The notes under the pieces were generated by a model, which did no database searches, was not told where the DNA came from, and worked only from the letters and a program-made list of their open reading frames with translations. A stretch of 64,000 nt of DNA from Escarpia spicata (Eukaryota; Annelida; Polychaeta; Sabellida; Siboglinidae): the NCBI GenBank assembly GCA_963995525.1, contig OZ023207.1, positions 33,490,681 to 33,554,680 on the forward strand. The letters are read 5' to 3'. The position numbers and the translations under genes were made by a program. Shown piece after piece: positions 60,301-64,000 of this stretch (positions are counted from its first letter, which is position 1; the number at the start of each line of letters is the position of its first letter).

Positions 60301-62107
60301 CACAGGAGCGCCGTCTCCGTCGAGTGGCCATGGCGGTAAGCTCATTGAAAAGGATCACGCAATGTGTTCATATCAAGGTGATTGTTCAGATCTCAGTACG
60401 GTGTTGATTTAATTAACATTACAGCATCAACCTTTTATTAGCTCATATCATGTATACAGCGGTGGACTCAACATATTACCTAGAATATTCAACATTGGCC
60501 CGAATGCTGAATATAGGGTTGCCTGAACATAAAATTTGCCAACTGTGACACCTTGCCATTTATACTGACATATAAATTACACGTACCCGGAAACAAGCCA
60601 TGCACAGACGGTTCAGTTGACGATGAAAATAATTCTGTCGATGGTGGCTTTTCTTCAGACGTTGTCTCTCCTCCGGTCGATGCTGTTGTAGTTATTGATG
60701 AAGCAGTTGTAACTGTTGCAGTAGTTGTTGCCGTACTTGTTGTGGTTGCCGTCGTTTTTGGTGATGTTGTCGTTCGTTTTGTGGTGGTTGTTATTGCCGG
60801 TGTACTTGTTGATGCTGCTTTGATGGCAAGTTTAAACGGTTGTTTTATTAGCACATACATTTATAGTCAATGAATAGAAAGTGTTTCTCATTTAGATGTT
60901 ATTTTCACATTCGAACCATGTTATACACGCTATGCGACACACATCTTCTTTCATTCTAGTTTGCATAGCAACCCTATGTAAAACTTTGCAAAGTCGTCTG
61001 TAAGAATTTCATTTGGCGACAATACGTTTTAATGATAAGTCAACAAAGCAAGTGCAACTGTTCCCACACAGCAGTATAAACTGCTATATTTAAAAAGCAA
61101 TGCTCTATTTAAAAATATTACCAAAGACATATAATAAATCAATTGAAAATATATTTCAGAGACATACACTTTATGCCAATCGCCATAATTACGGAATTTG
61201 TTCAAACCTTGTTCACAGTGAAAACCACCAAATCCAGAACTGCCGCAATCACATGTGTAACCGTTAAGTTTATCTACACATGTACCACCATTTTCGCATG
61301 GATTGCTTCTGCATTCTTTGATTTCTGCAATAGGAAACACAAATTTGATTCATGAAAGAAAGAAATGTACTAATATATAATGCAATCGGATTAGGCAGAA
61401 AAACATGGTCGTTGAGTAGAGAAGGGCATCATATAGGCAAATACTCATATCGCTAATACACGTTTTCCAGTTTCGTACTTCAACGCGTGTTTTTAATCTT
61501 TAATATATATTTACAATCAACAATGAAAATATCCTATAGCATGTTGACAAGAAAAAGAAACCGCACCTGAAGAACACTGCGGATCTGTGTAGCCAAGCGC
61601 ACACAAACAGGTGTACGAGTCGACTGCATCCTCGCATGTCCCACCGTTCAGGCAAGGCTTGCTTTGGCATTCATCAACATCTACACATCGACGAAAGGAG
61701 CAATGCATCAAATAATCTATTATCATCAATGAATTGGCAAGTATTTTATTGCTATAGCTTAAATTAATCTTATACATTTCATTCAATCAATCAATCTGTC
61801 GACCAGACCATAAATAGGAAGTTTATTTCCACAACCAAATAGTACAATATTTCTAAATACAGCACAATTTATTGGAAGTACAAAAATACATAATTAATCA
61901 ATAGTGTGATGGAAAGAGGAAGAGCAACATAATCACATTAATGAATTGTTCATATCCATTGATGCAGGGCTTAAGATATACACTTACCAAAATTGCAATC
62001 ATTTCCTTTGTAACCCGCAGGGCACAGACACCTGTAGATAGAGCCGTCATTATCGCCTAAACATGTTCCGCCGTTTTCGCAACGTTTCGTTTTGCACAAA
62101 CCTACAT
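205..62107 (-). CDS. Giant EGF-repeat / mucin-like gene, partial, about 71 exons in window
   Basis: This is inferred to be a single gene read from high to low coordinates. Every unit contributes exons D (39 codons), C (77), B (40) and A (38). Each is bounded by AG/GT, opens after the first base of a codon and closes after the first base of a codon, so exons of any copies can be joined in frame. The product would be repeats of EGF (D), Thr/Ser-rich linker (C), EGF (B), EGF (A). No initiator, signal peptide, membrane segment, stop-bearing terminal exon or promoter is visible inside any unit, which argues against each unit being a separate gene. EGF and mucin-like modules of this kind occur in secreted and cell-surface animal proteins; the specific function is not recognisable. 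Transcription of all units as one mRNA is inference. A partly silent array or alternative exon use remains possible. Confidence 0.65.
319..625 (-). other. Intron between exons B and A (307 nt)
   Basis: AT-rich intron of unit 1, repeated in every unit. It contains a short AATC run (about 419-433) next to the end of an incidental reading frame. I see no further exon, RNA gene or repeat in it. Confidence 0.75.
626..745 (-). CDS. Exon B, EGF module (unit 1)
   Basis: 120 bp, 40 codons, phase 1-1. The acceptor is strong (ttttttgtttcag before AT-GTA-GGT-TTG-TGC) and so is the donor (AATTTTG followed by gtaagt). The six cysteines are in EGF order: CKTKRC, CENGGTC, then a longer loop with GDNDGS, then CLC and [10 protein letters not shown]. 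The longer C3-C4 loop breaks the beta-hydroxylation pattern, and CKTKRC lacks the serine of the O-glucose consensus, so B is the least Notch-like of the three modules. CENGGTC keeps the O-fucose consensus. It precedes exon A by a 307-nt intron and follows exon C after the long retroelement-bearing intron. It is the most variable EGF exon of the array, with amino-acid changes in units 2, 6 and 13. Confidence 0.85.
746..1327 (-). other. Intron C-B, part downstream of the retroelement
   Basis: 582 nt of unique intronic sequence, strongly AT-rich from about 1171 to 1327. Two small plus-strand reading frames here (about 800-985 and 925-1170) show no domain and change freely between units. I see no exon, RNA gene or recognisable mobile element in it. 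Confidence 0.7.
1328..2660 (-). mobile_element. L2/CR1-like non-LTR retrotransposon, 5'-truncated, decayed (unit 1)
   Basis: Reads on the minus strand and carries the C-terminal half of a reverse transcriptase spread over three frames. Visible family signatures in order: HSTETALL (about 2560), [13 protein letters not shown], the catalytic YADD (2211-2222), [20 protein letters not shown], then [14 protein letters not shown] and KTHLF near 1405-1460, then a 3' tail ending in (ATT)n at 1328-1342. This order and tail are typical of the L2/CR1 group. The copy is dead: frameshifts lie near 2105 and in 1740-1850, a stop replaces Trp before NRLPDCV, and stops occur around HSTETALL. The endonuclease and the N-terminal part of the RT are absent. 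The 5' break is placed only approximately, near 2660, where similarity fades. It lies in the intron between exons C and B, in the same orientation as the host gene. Confidence 0.85.
2211..2222 (-). other. Reverse-transcriptase YADD catalytic motif
   Basis: The complement of these 12 bases reads Tyr-Ala-Asp-Asp, followed by TEIYM. This is the metal-binding active-site box of the retroelement RT and it is kept in every unit. The preceding box, usually a Gly-Val-Pro-Gln-Gly type, is corrupted to [10 protein letters not shown]. Confidence 0.85.
2836..3066 (-). CDS. Exon C, Thr/Ser-rich mucin-like linker (unit 1)
   Basis: 231 bp, 77 codons, phase 1-1. The acceptor is ccatcaaag (or three bases on, caaagcag). 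The donor is TTTCCGG followed by gtacgt. Of 76 complete codons 29 are Thr and 13 Ser, with Pro, Ala and a few Lys/Arg in the first half and Glu in the second. It has no cysteine, membrane segment or recognisable fold. Such stretches in animal surface proteins are usually extended and heavily O-glycosylated (known for mucin-type domains; inferred here). It separates EGF exon D from EGF exons B and A. This copy has Asp at codon position 38 and Gly-Gly at 48-49. It is the most variable exon of the array. Confidence 0.8.
3067..3456 (-). other. Intron between exons D and C (390 nt)
   Basis: AT-rich intron repeated in every unit. A short open stretch with four cysteine codons lies at about 3142-3255, but it would need a phase unlike the other exons and has no convincing donor. 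Otherwise nothing is recognised. Confidence 0.7.
3457..3573 (-). CDS. Exon D, EGF module (unit 1)
   Basis: 117 bp, 39 codons, phase 1-1. The acceptor is strong (tttcctattgcag before AA-ATC-AAA-GAA-TGC) and the donor is GAACAAG followed by gtttga. The six cysteines are in EGF order: [25 protein letters not shown] and [11 protein letters not shown]. It fits the O-glucose consensus (CRSNPC), the O-fucose consensus (CENGGTC) and the beta-hydroxylation pattern (C-V-D-x4-Y-T-C-D-C). The start, IKEC, lacks the acidic residues of the best calcium-binding EGFs. It opens the cassette and is spliced to the Thr/Ser linker C. The protein is identical in all 17 copies. Confidence 0.85.
3816..3929 (-). CDS. 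Exon A EGF, unit 2
   Basis: Protein and splice sites as in unit 1. The intron to exon D of unit 1 is 242 nt. Confidence 0.83.
4237..4356 (-). CDS. Exon B EGF, unit 2, Ala to Val variant
   Basis: Differs from unit 1 by A for G at 4266, giving [10 protein letters not shown] in place of [10 protein letters not shown]. The change is conservative, between cysteine 5 and the conserved glycine. Confidence 0.82.
4939..6268 (-). mobile_element. L2-like retroelement, unit 2
   Basis: Same insertion. The TAT deletion removes one residue between VRQT and VLVFAY. It carries a Met to Ile change near 6047 (FFMIQ to FFIIQ). Confidence 0.84.
6444..6674 (-). CDS. Exon C Thr/Ser linker, unit 2, Asp/Val type
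   Basis: Asp at codon 38 as in unit 1, but Val-Gly instead of Gly-Gly at 48-49 (A for C near 6530). This type is shared only with unit 4. Confidence 0.78.
7065..7181 (-). CDS. Exon D EGF, unit 2
   Basis: Protein and splice sites as in unit 1. Confidence 0.83.
7424..7537 (-). CDS. Exon A EGF, unit 3
   Basis: Protein as in unit 1; the boundaries are intact. Confidence 0.83.
7845..7964 (-). CDS. Exon B EGF, unit 3
   Basis: No amino-acid change from unit 1. Confidence 0.83.
8547..9874 (-). mobile_element. L2-like retroelement, unit 3
   Basis: Without the 2-bp AT (near 9825) the frame runs on from LNNHLDMNT into RDPFQ, so this site is in the ancestral state. The TAT is deleted. Confidence 0.84.
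10050..10280 (-). CDS. Exon C Thr/Ser linker, unit 3
   Basis: Asp at 38 and Gly-Gly at 48-49: same protein as unit 1. Confidence 0.78.
10671..10787 (-). CDS. Exon D EGF, unit 3
   Basis: Protein as in unit 1. Confidence 0.83.
11030..11143 (-). CDS. Exon A EGF, unit 4
   Basis: Protein as in unit 1. Confidence 0.83.
11451..11570 (-). CDS. Exon B EGF, unit 4
   Basis: No amino-acid change from unit 1. Confidence 0.83.
12153..13482 (-). mobile_element. L2-like retroelement, unit 4
   Basis: Most diverged retroelement of the early group. It has HGLAPS where most units have HDLAPS (the family usually has HGLAP), plus private Thr to Asn, Asn to His and Val to Phe changes in the decayed frames. Confidence 0.84.
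13658..13888 (-). CDS. Exon C Thr/Ser linker, unit 4, Asp/Val type
   Basis: Same protein as unit 2: Asp 38, Val-Gly at 48-49. Confidence 0.78.
14279..14395 (-). CDS. Exon D EGF, unit 4
   Basis: Protein as in unit 1. Confidence 0.83.
14638..14751 (-). CDS. Exon A EGF, unit 5
   Basis: Protein unchanged. Two private changes lie just upstream in the intron (near 14808 and 14827). Confidence 0.83.
15059..15178 (-). CDS. Exon B EGF, unit 5
   Basis: Protein as in unit 1. Confidence 0.83.
15761..17091 (-). mobile_element. L2-like retroelement, unit 5
   Basis: Carries an Ala to Val change (LTAAK to LTVAK, near 16600), private to this unit. Confidence 0.84.
17267..17497 (-). CDS. Exon C Thr/Ser linker, unit 5, Ala/Gly type
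   Basis: First unit with Ala instead of Asp at codon 38 (TTASS), which removes an acidic residue from the Thr-rich half. All later units have it. Confidence 0.78.
17888..18004 (-). CDS. Exon D EGF, unit 5
   Basis: Same protein. A silent ACA to ACG change in the Thr codon before the fourth cysteine is shared only with unit 15. Confidence 0.83.
18247..18360 (-). CDS. Exon A EGF, unit 6
   Basis: Protein unchanged, although the adjoining intron just beyond the donor is altered at two positions. Confidence 0.83.
18668..18787 (-). CDS. Exon B EGF, unit 6, extra cysteine
   Basis: A for C at 18737 turns Gly into Cys in the C3-C4 loop (TCLGDNDGS to TCLCDNDGS), giving seven cysteines instead of six. 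A silent CTG to CTC change is also present, shared with units 10, 14 and 16. The odd cysteine could mispair or form an intermolecular disulfide. Confidence 0.82.
19371..20701 (-). mobile_element. L2-like retroelement, unit 6
   Basis: Has gtgaattcacg (near 19867) and catgcgtcac (near 19666), both shared only with unit 7. Confidence 0.84.
20877..21107 (-). CDS. Exon C Thr/Ser linker, unit 6
   Basis: Ala/Gly protein type. A silent Pro change (CCG to CCT, near 20899) is shared with units 7, 9 and 13. Confidence 0.78.
21498..21614 (-). CDS. Exon D EGF, unit 6
   Basis: Protein as in unit 1. Confidence 0.83.
21857..21970 (-). CDS. Exon A EGF, unit 7
   Basis: Protein as in unit 1. Confidence 0.83.
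22278..22397 (-). CDS. Exon B EGF, unit 7
   Basis: Standard six-cysteine form; unit 6's extra cysteine is not shared. Confidence 0.83.
22981..24311 (-). mobile_element. L2-like retroelement, unit 7
   Basis: Shares unit 6's AREFTP, SVTHDL and VNSRLDY readings exactly 3610 bp away. Confidence 0.84.
24487..24717 (-). CDS. Exon C Thr/Ser linker, unit 7
   Basis: Same as unit 6, including the silent Pro change. Confidence 0.78.
25108..25224 (-). CDS. Exon D EGF, unit 7
   Basis: Protein as in unit 1. Confidence 0.83.
25467..25580 (-). CDS. Exon A EGF, unit 8
   Basis: Protein as in unit 1. Confidence 0.83.
25888..26007 (-). CDS. Exon B EGF, unit 8
   Basis: Standard protein. Confidence 0.83.
26591..27921 (-). 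mobile_element. L2-like retroelement, unit 8
   Basis: Has gttgcatac (Cys reading in SVCNLG) near 27245, like units 1, 3, 11, 12 and 15. Confidence 0.84.
28097..28327 (-). CDS. Exon C Thr/Ser linker, unit 8
   Basis: Ala/Gly protein. A silent Gly change (GGA to GGT, near 28179) is shared with units 10, 12 and 14. Confidence 0.78.
28718..28834 (-). CDS. Exon D EGF, unit 8
   Basis: Protein as in unit 1. Confidence 0.83.
29077..29190 (-). CDS. Exon A EGF, unit 9
   Basis: Protein as in unit 1. Confidence 0.83.
29498..29617 (-). CDS. Exon B EGF, unit 9
   Basis: Standard protein. Confidence 0.83.
30201..31531 (-). mobile_element. L2-like retroelement, unit 9
   Basis: HVTPVL reads HVTQVL, as in unit 13 only. 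gtgatacttc near 30741 is shared with units 6, 7 and 13. Confidence 0.84.
31707..31937 (-). CDS. Exon C Thr/Ser linker, unit 9
   Basis: Ala/Gly protein with the silent Pro change of units 6, 7 and 13. Confidence 0.78.
32328..32444 (-). CDS. Exon D EGF, unit 9
   Basis: Protein as in unit 1. Confidence 0.83.
32687..32800 (-). CDS. Exon A EGF, unit 10
   Basis: Protein as in unit 1. Confidence 0.83.
33108..33227 (-). CDS. Exon B EGF, unit 10
   Basis: Silent CTG to CTC Leu change only. Confidence 0.83.
33811..35141 (-). mobile_element. L2-like retroelement, unit 10
   Basis: A for G at about 34802 (silent in the RT frame) is shared only with unit 14. Confidence 0.84.
35317..35547 (-). CDS. Exon C Thr/Ser linker, unit 10, Lys variant
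   Basis: Thr to Lys at codon 26 (TTTSTA to TTKSTA; T for G near 35469), adding a positive charge and removing a possible O-glycan site. Shared with units 14 and 15. Confidence 0.78.
35938..36054 (-). CDS. Exon D EGF, unit 10
   Basis: Protein as in unit 1. Confidence 0.83.
36297..36410 (-). CDS. Exon A EGF, unit 11
   Basis: Protein as in unit 1. Confidence 0.83.
36718..36837 (-). CDS. Exon B EGF, unit 11
   Basis: Standard protein. Confidence 0.83.
37421..38751 (-). mobile_element. L2-like retroelement, unit 11
   Basis: A-run extended to seven near 38535, shared only with unit 15. Confidence 0.84.
38927..39157 (-). CDS. Exon C Thr/Ser linker, unit 11
   Basis: Ala/Gly protein, Thr at 26; here it differs from partner unit 15, which has Lys. 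Confidence 0.78.
39548..39664 (-). CDS. Exon D EGF, unit 11
   Basis: Protein as in unit 1. Confidence 0.83.
39907..40020 (-). CDS. Exon A EGF, unit 12
   Basis: Protein as in unit 1. Confidence 0.83.
40328..40447 (-). CDS. Exon B EGF, unit 12
   Basis: Standard protein. Confidence 0.83.
41031..42361 (-). mobile_element. L2-like retroelement, unit 12
   Basis: SVCNLG form (gttgcatac), matching unit 8 four units away. Confidence 0.84.
42537..42767 (-). CDS. Exon C Thr/Ser linker, unit 12
   Basis: Ala/Gly protein with the silent Gly change of units 8, 10 and 14. Confidence 0.78.
43158..43274 (-). CDS. Exon D EGF, unit 12
   Basis: Protein as in unit 1. Confidence 0.83.
43517..43630 (-). CDS. 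Exon A EGF, unit 13
   Basis: Protein as in unit 1. Confidence 0.83.
43938..44057 (-). CDS. Exon B EGF, unit 13, conserved Gly to Asp
   Basis: T for C at 43964 changes [10 protein letters not shown] to [10 protein letters not shown]. The lost glycine is the one normally found before the aromatic residue in the C5-C6 hairpin of EGF modules, so folding may be weakened. Confidence 0.82.
44641..45971 (-). mobile_element. L2-like retroelement, unit 13
   Basis: HVTQVL reading as in unit 9. Confidence 0.84.
46147..46377 (-). CDS. Exon C Thr/Ser linker, unit 13
   Basis: Ala/Gly protein with the silent Pro change, as in unit 9. Confidence 0.78.
46768..46884 (-). CDS. Exon D EGF, unit 13
   Basis: Protein as in unit 1. 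Confidence 0.83.
47127..47240 (-). CDS. Exon A EGF, unit 14
   Basis: Protein as in unit 1. Confidence 0.83.
47548..47667 (-). CDS. Exon B EGF, unit 14
   Basis: Silent Leu change as in unit 10. Confidence 0.83.
48251..49581 (-). mobile_element. L2-like retroelement, unit 14
   Basis: gcactacatt at about 49241, as in unit 10. Confidence 0.84.
49757..49987 (-). CDS. Exon C Thr/Ser linker, unit 14, Lys variant
   Basis: Thr to Lys at codon 26 and the silent Gly change: the same as unit 10. Confidence 0.78.
50378..50494 (-). CDS. Exon D EGF, unit 14
   Basis: Protein as in unit 1. Confidence 0.83.
50737..50850 (-). CDS. Exon A EGF, unit 15
   Basis: Protein as in unit 1. Confidence 0.83.
51158..51277 (-). 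CDS. Exon B EGF, unit 15
   Basis: Standard protein. Confidence 0.83.
51861..53191 (-). mobile_element. L2-like retroelement, unit 15
   Basis: HGLAPS instead of HDLAPS, otherwise seen only in unit 4. The seven-A run matches unit 11. Confidence 0.84.
53367..53597 (-). CDS. Exon C Thr/Ser linker, unit 15, Lys variant
   Basis: Lys at codon 26 as in units 10 and 14, but without their silent Gly change. It has a private silent Pro change (near 53421). Confidence 0.78.
53988..54104 (-). CDS. Exon D EGF, unit 15
   Basis: Same protein; silent ACA to ACG shared only with unit 5. Confidence 0.83.
54347..54460 (-). CDS. Exon A EGF, unit 16
   Basis: Same protein. A silent GTT to GTC in the first Val codon is the one exon A base change I noticed. 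Confidence 0.83.
54768..54887 (-). CDS. Exon B EGF, unit 16
   Basis: Silent Leu change as in units 6, 10 and 14. Confidence 0.83.
55471..56801 (-). mobile_element. L2-like retroelement, unit 16
   Basis: Private Ser to Arg (APSH to APRH) and Phe to Leu changes. Confidence 0.84.
56977..57207 (-). CDS. Exon C Thr/Ser linker, unit 16
   Basis: Ala/Gly protein. A new gtaagt arises 17 nt into the following intron (56954-56959); its use would shift the frame. Confidence 0.77.
57598..57714 (-). CDS. Exon D EGF, unit 16
   Basis: Protein as in unit 1. Confidence 0.83.
57957..58070 (-). CDS. Exon A EGF, unit 17
   Basis: Protein as in unit 1. Confidence 0.83.
58378..58497 (-). CDS. Exon B EGF, unit 17
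   Basis: Standard protein. Confidence 0.83.
59081..60411 (-). mobile_element. L2-like retroelement, unit 17
   Basis: No private amino-acid change noticed in the decayed frames. Confidence 0.84.
60587..60817 (-). CDS. Exon C Thr/Ser linker, unit 17
   Basis: Ala/Gly protein. The flanking cataaaattt (60528) is shared only with unit 16. Confidence 0.78.
61208..61324 (-). CDS. Exon D EGF, unit 17
   Basis: Protein as in unit 1. This is the highest-coordinate exon D in the window. Confidence 0.83.
61567..61680 (-). CDS. Exon A EGF, unit 18
   Basis: Protein as in unit 1. Confidence 0.83.
61988..62107 (-). CDS. Exon B EGF, unit 18
   Basis: Standard protein. First exon of the gene encountered in the reading direction. 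Confidence 0.83.
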
Positions 62108-62690
62108 CTGAAACAAAAAAGACAGTACACAATAATTATATGAAGACGATCTAGCGCAGGTATGTATCGTGTACAGCAAATATACTATTCCTGTTTTGAG
62201 TTAGGTTTATCAGACGTGTGTCTAATTAAACATACACATAGTATTACACGAGCTATATTACTTCTGCTGCAATTTAGCGAATCCAGGTGTGTGAAGAACA
62301 AATACATCAAGTCAAATCTCGATTTACGGTCGGCTGCATCTATCTAACAATATGCCGCACTAGGACAGTCGAAGTAATGTCCGAAAGAGTAACATTTATC
62401 AAATTCATTCCTCTGATTCGAATAATAATTACTATACAGTTTATTTGCATAGCGCCCGAATCAACAACCAGATTGCTCTCAGATGCTTCACATACAAGTG
62501 CACGTAACTATGTAGATTTGTATGATAGATAGGAACAAAAATAATTCTAAAATATATATCATACAATAATAACAAAAAACATTCATTACATAATTATTAG
62601 ACCTTCATGTACAAACAATTATAATTGATATGATAAATATTAAACAATATAAAATAAATAAGTAAATTAAAATGTAATAAATTATTTTAA

Positions 62691-64000
62691 AATAATAATA
62701 ATAATTACATAACATTTAGGTAAGTGCATTTGATAAACTCCACGTGATCATATCACAGAAACGCTTCTCTAAAAAGGTGTGTTTTAAGAACTGTTTTGAA
62801 CTCTGGCTGTGTTTTTGCCATCCTGACACAGTCCGGCAGTCTGTTTCATAGACTTGCTGCAGACAGCAAAACGAGTGACCGTCTGCGAAGGCGGCACTGA
62901 CAGTAGCGGCAAAGACACCGATCTCAGTTGCCGATTCGGTTGACGTCGGTTCAGTAACTGCGCGAGATGACTCGGTGCCAGGTCATGCATCACAGAGTAC
63001 GCAAATACAAGCACTATATATGTCTGGCGCACACAGACAGGTAACCAATGCAAGTGCGGCAGCACTGGAGTGACGTGGTCGTACTTCCTCGTACAGCACA
63101 CGAGGTGGGCTGCGCAGTTTTCACACTTTGTTTTACAAGCATCGTCTGCGGTAGGCCATAGAGTAATAAATTTGCATAATCGAGGCGTGAAGTCACGAGC
63201 GCTTGCACCAGGGTTTTGCATGCATCATCAGTGATGCTTCGTCGAATGTGTTCAATGTTGCGAATCTGATTGTAGCACGACTTTGCTATCTGTGCATCCT
63301 GTGCTTCCATAGTTAGAACTCTGTCAAGTATGACTCCAAGGTTGCGTACGGATGACTTCGGCGCAACCCGATGTTCGCCAATTGTCACGGAAATATCGGA
63401 GGGCAAATCGTTTCGCTGTTTTGAGGTGAGGAAGACGACTGCCTCTGACTTCTGGGTGTGTATCTTAACTAATTTTGTTCAAGCCAATCGATCACCTCCG
63501 CTACACATTGTTCAATGTTCGTTTTTGCTGCAGTGAGTGGTTTCTCGTGCTCAACTGTCATATAAATTTCCGTGTCATCCGCATAACAATGATACTGCAT
63601 GCCGTGTCGTGCAACGATGTCGCTCTTAGGTCTTGTGTATAAGCAGCATAATATTGGACCAAGCACAGACACGTGTGGGGCGCTACATTTAAAAACACAA
63701 CCAGTCGACGTTGTGCTTTCCACGGCGACTTTCTGATAACGTTCAGTGATATACGAATGCAAATGCCGAGACTGTGATGCCGAACGAATGTTCCATTGAA
63801 TCATAAAGAAATCAATTGTGATTAATTGCTTCAATGCGCTGAACAAATCTAACATCACGAGAACAGTCTTGCACTTTCTATCCAGCGCCGCGGCGATGTC
63901 ATTCTTGACTCACAGGAGCGCCGTCTCCGTCGAGTGGCCATGGCGGTAAGCTCATTGAAAAGGATCACGCAATGTGTTCATATCAAGGTGATTGTTCAGA
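62691..64000 (-). mobile_element. L2-like retroelement, unit 18, cut by window edge
   Basis: Carries a private Gly to Trp change (MIQGN to MIQWN, near 63795). Confidence 0.82.

Larger units (their letters stand above)
57753..61362. repeat. Array unit 17 (3610 bp)
   Basis: aaataatcta near exon A as in units 12, 13 and 18. Private rearranged bases at 57800-57802 and T near 58654. Confidence 0.97.
1..64000. repeat. Tandem array of 3.61-kb units (17 complete + 1 partial)
   Basis: The same block recurs head-to-tail across the entire window with a period of 3606-3611 bp. Taking position 1 as the boundary, units start at 1, 3612, 7220, 10826, 14434, 18043, 21653, 25263, 28873, 32483, 36093, 39703, 43313, 46923, 50533, 54143, 57753 and 61363. 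Length differences are explained by three indels: a 3-bp TAT (near 1653 in unit 1), a 2-bp AT (near 2609) and one extra A in an A-run (from unit 6 on). Each unit holds exons A, B, C and D of a minus-strand gene and one L2-like retroelement. The array enters and leaves the window, so its total copy number is unknown. Confidence 0.99.
61363..64000. repeat. Array unit 18, partial
   Basis: Cut by the window edge inside or at the 5' end of the retroelement. Exons C and D of this unit lie beyond 64000. Confidence 0.97.

Noticed and set aside
1..64000. Each unit as an independent gene copy
   Set aside because: No initiator exon, signal peptide, terminal exon or promoter was seen within a unit, and the phases join across units. 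Not excluded until transcripts are seen.
1..64000. CRISPR array or bacterial repeat system
   Set aside because: The repeat is kilobases long with spliced animal-type exons and a non-LTR element; there are no short repeats with spacers.

Overview
The whole window is one head-to-tail tandem array of a unit of about 3.61 kb: 17 complete units and most of an 18th. Unit lengths are 3611, 3608, 3606, 3608 and 3609 bp for units 1-5, then exactly 3610 bp. The DNA is eukaryotic and metazoan. It has spliced EGF-like exons with GT/AG boundaries, a Thr/Ser-rich mucin-like exon, and a decayed L2/CR1-type non-LTR retrotransposon in an intron. An invertebrate, perhaps marine, is my inference; nothing here fixes the species. 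No RNA gene, promoter, start codon or terminal exon of the host gene was recognised, so both gene ends lie outside the window.

Layout of one unit, using unit 1 (positions 1-3611). The gene is on the minus strand, so it is read from high to low coordinates. Exon D (3457-3573) is an EGF module. Exon C (2836-3066) is a Thr/Ser-rich linker. A 2.09-kb intron follows and carries the L2-like element (about 1328-2660, same strand as the gene). Then come exon B (626-745, EGF) and exon A (205-318, calcium-binding-type EGF). All four exons are phase 1 at both ends (117, 231, 120 and 114 bp), so D-C-B-A adds 194 codons in frame and unit joins onto unit without a frame break. If every exon seen here is spliced in, the window encodes about 3376 residues of one very large protein of repeating EGF, Thr/Ser linker, EGF, EGF. 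The likely setting is the cell surface or extracellular matrix, with Notch-type O-fucose and O-glucose consensus sites in the EGF modules.

The array is young and still exchanging sequence. Units differ at few positions. Exons A and D encode the same protein in every copy, and variation falls in exon C, exon B, introns and the retroelement. Shared variants show higher-order structure: a four-unit (14,440 bp) duplication linking units 9-11 with 13-15, a one-unit duplication (units 6 and 7), a two-unit alternation (units 8-14), and mosaic units. The retroelement sits at the same place in every unit, so it inserted before the array expanded and was copied along with it.
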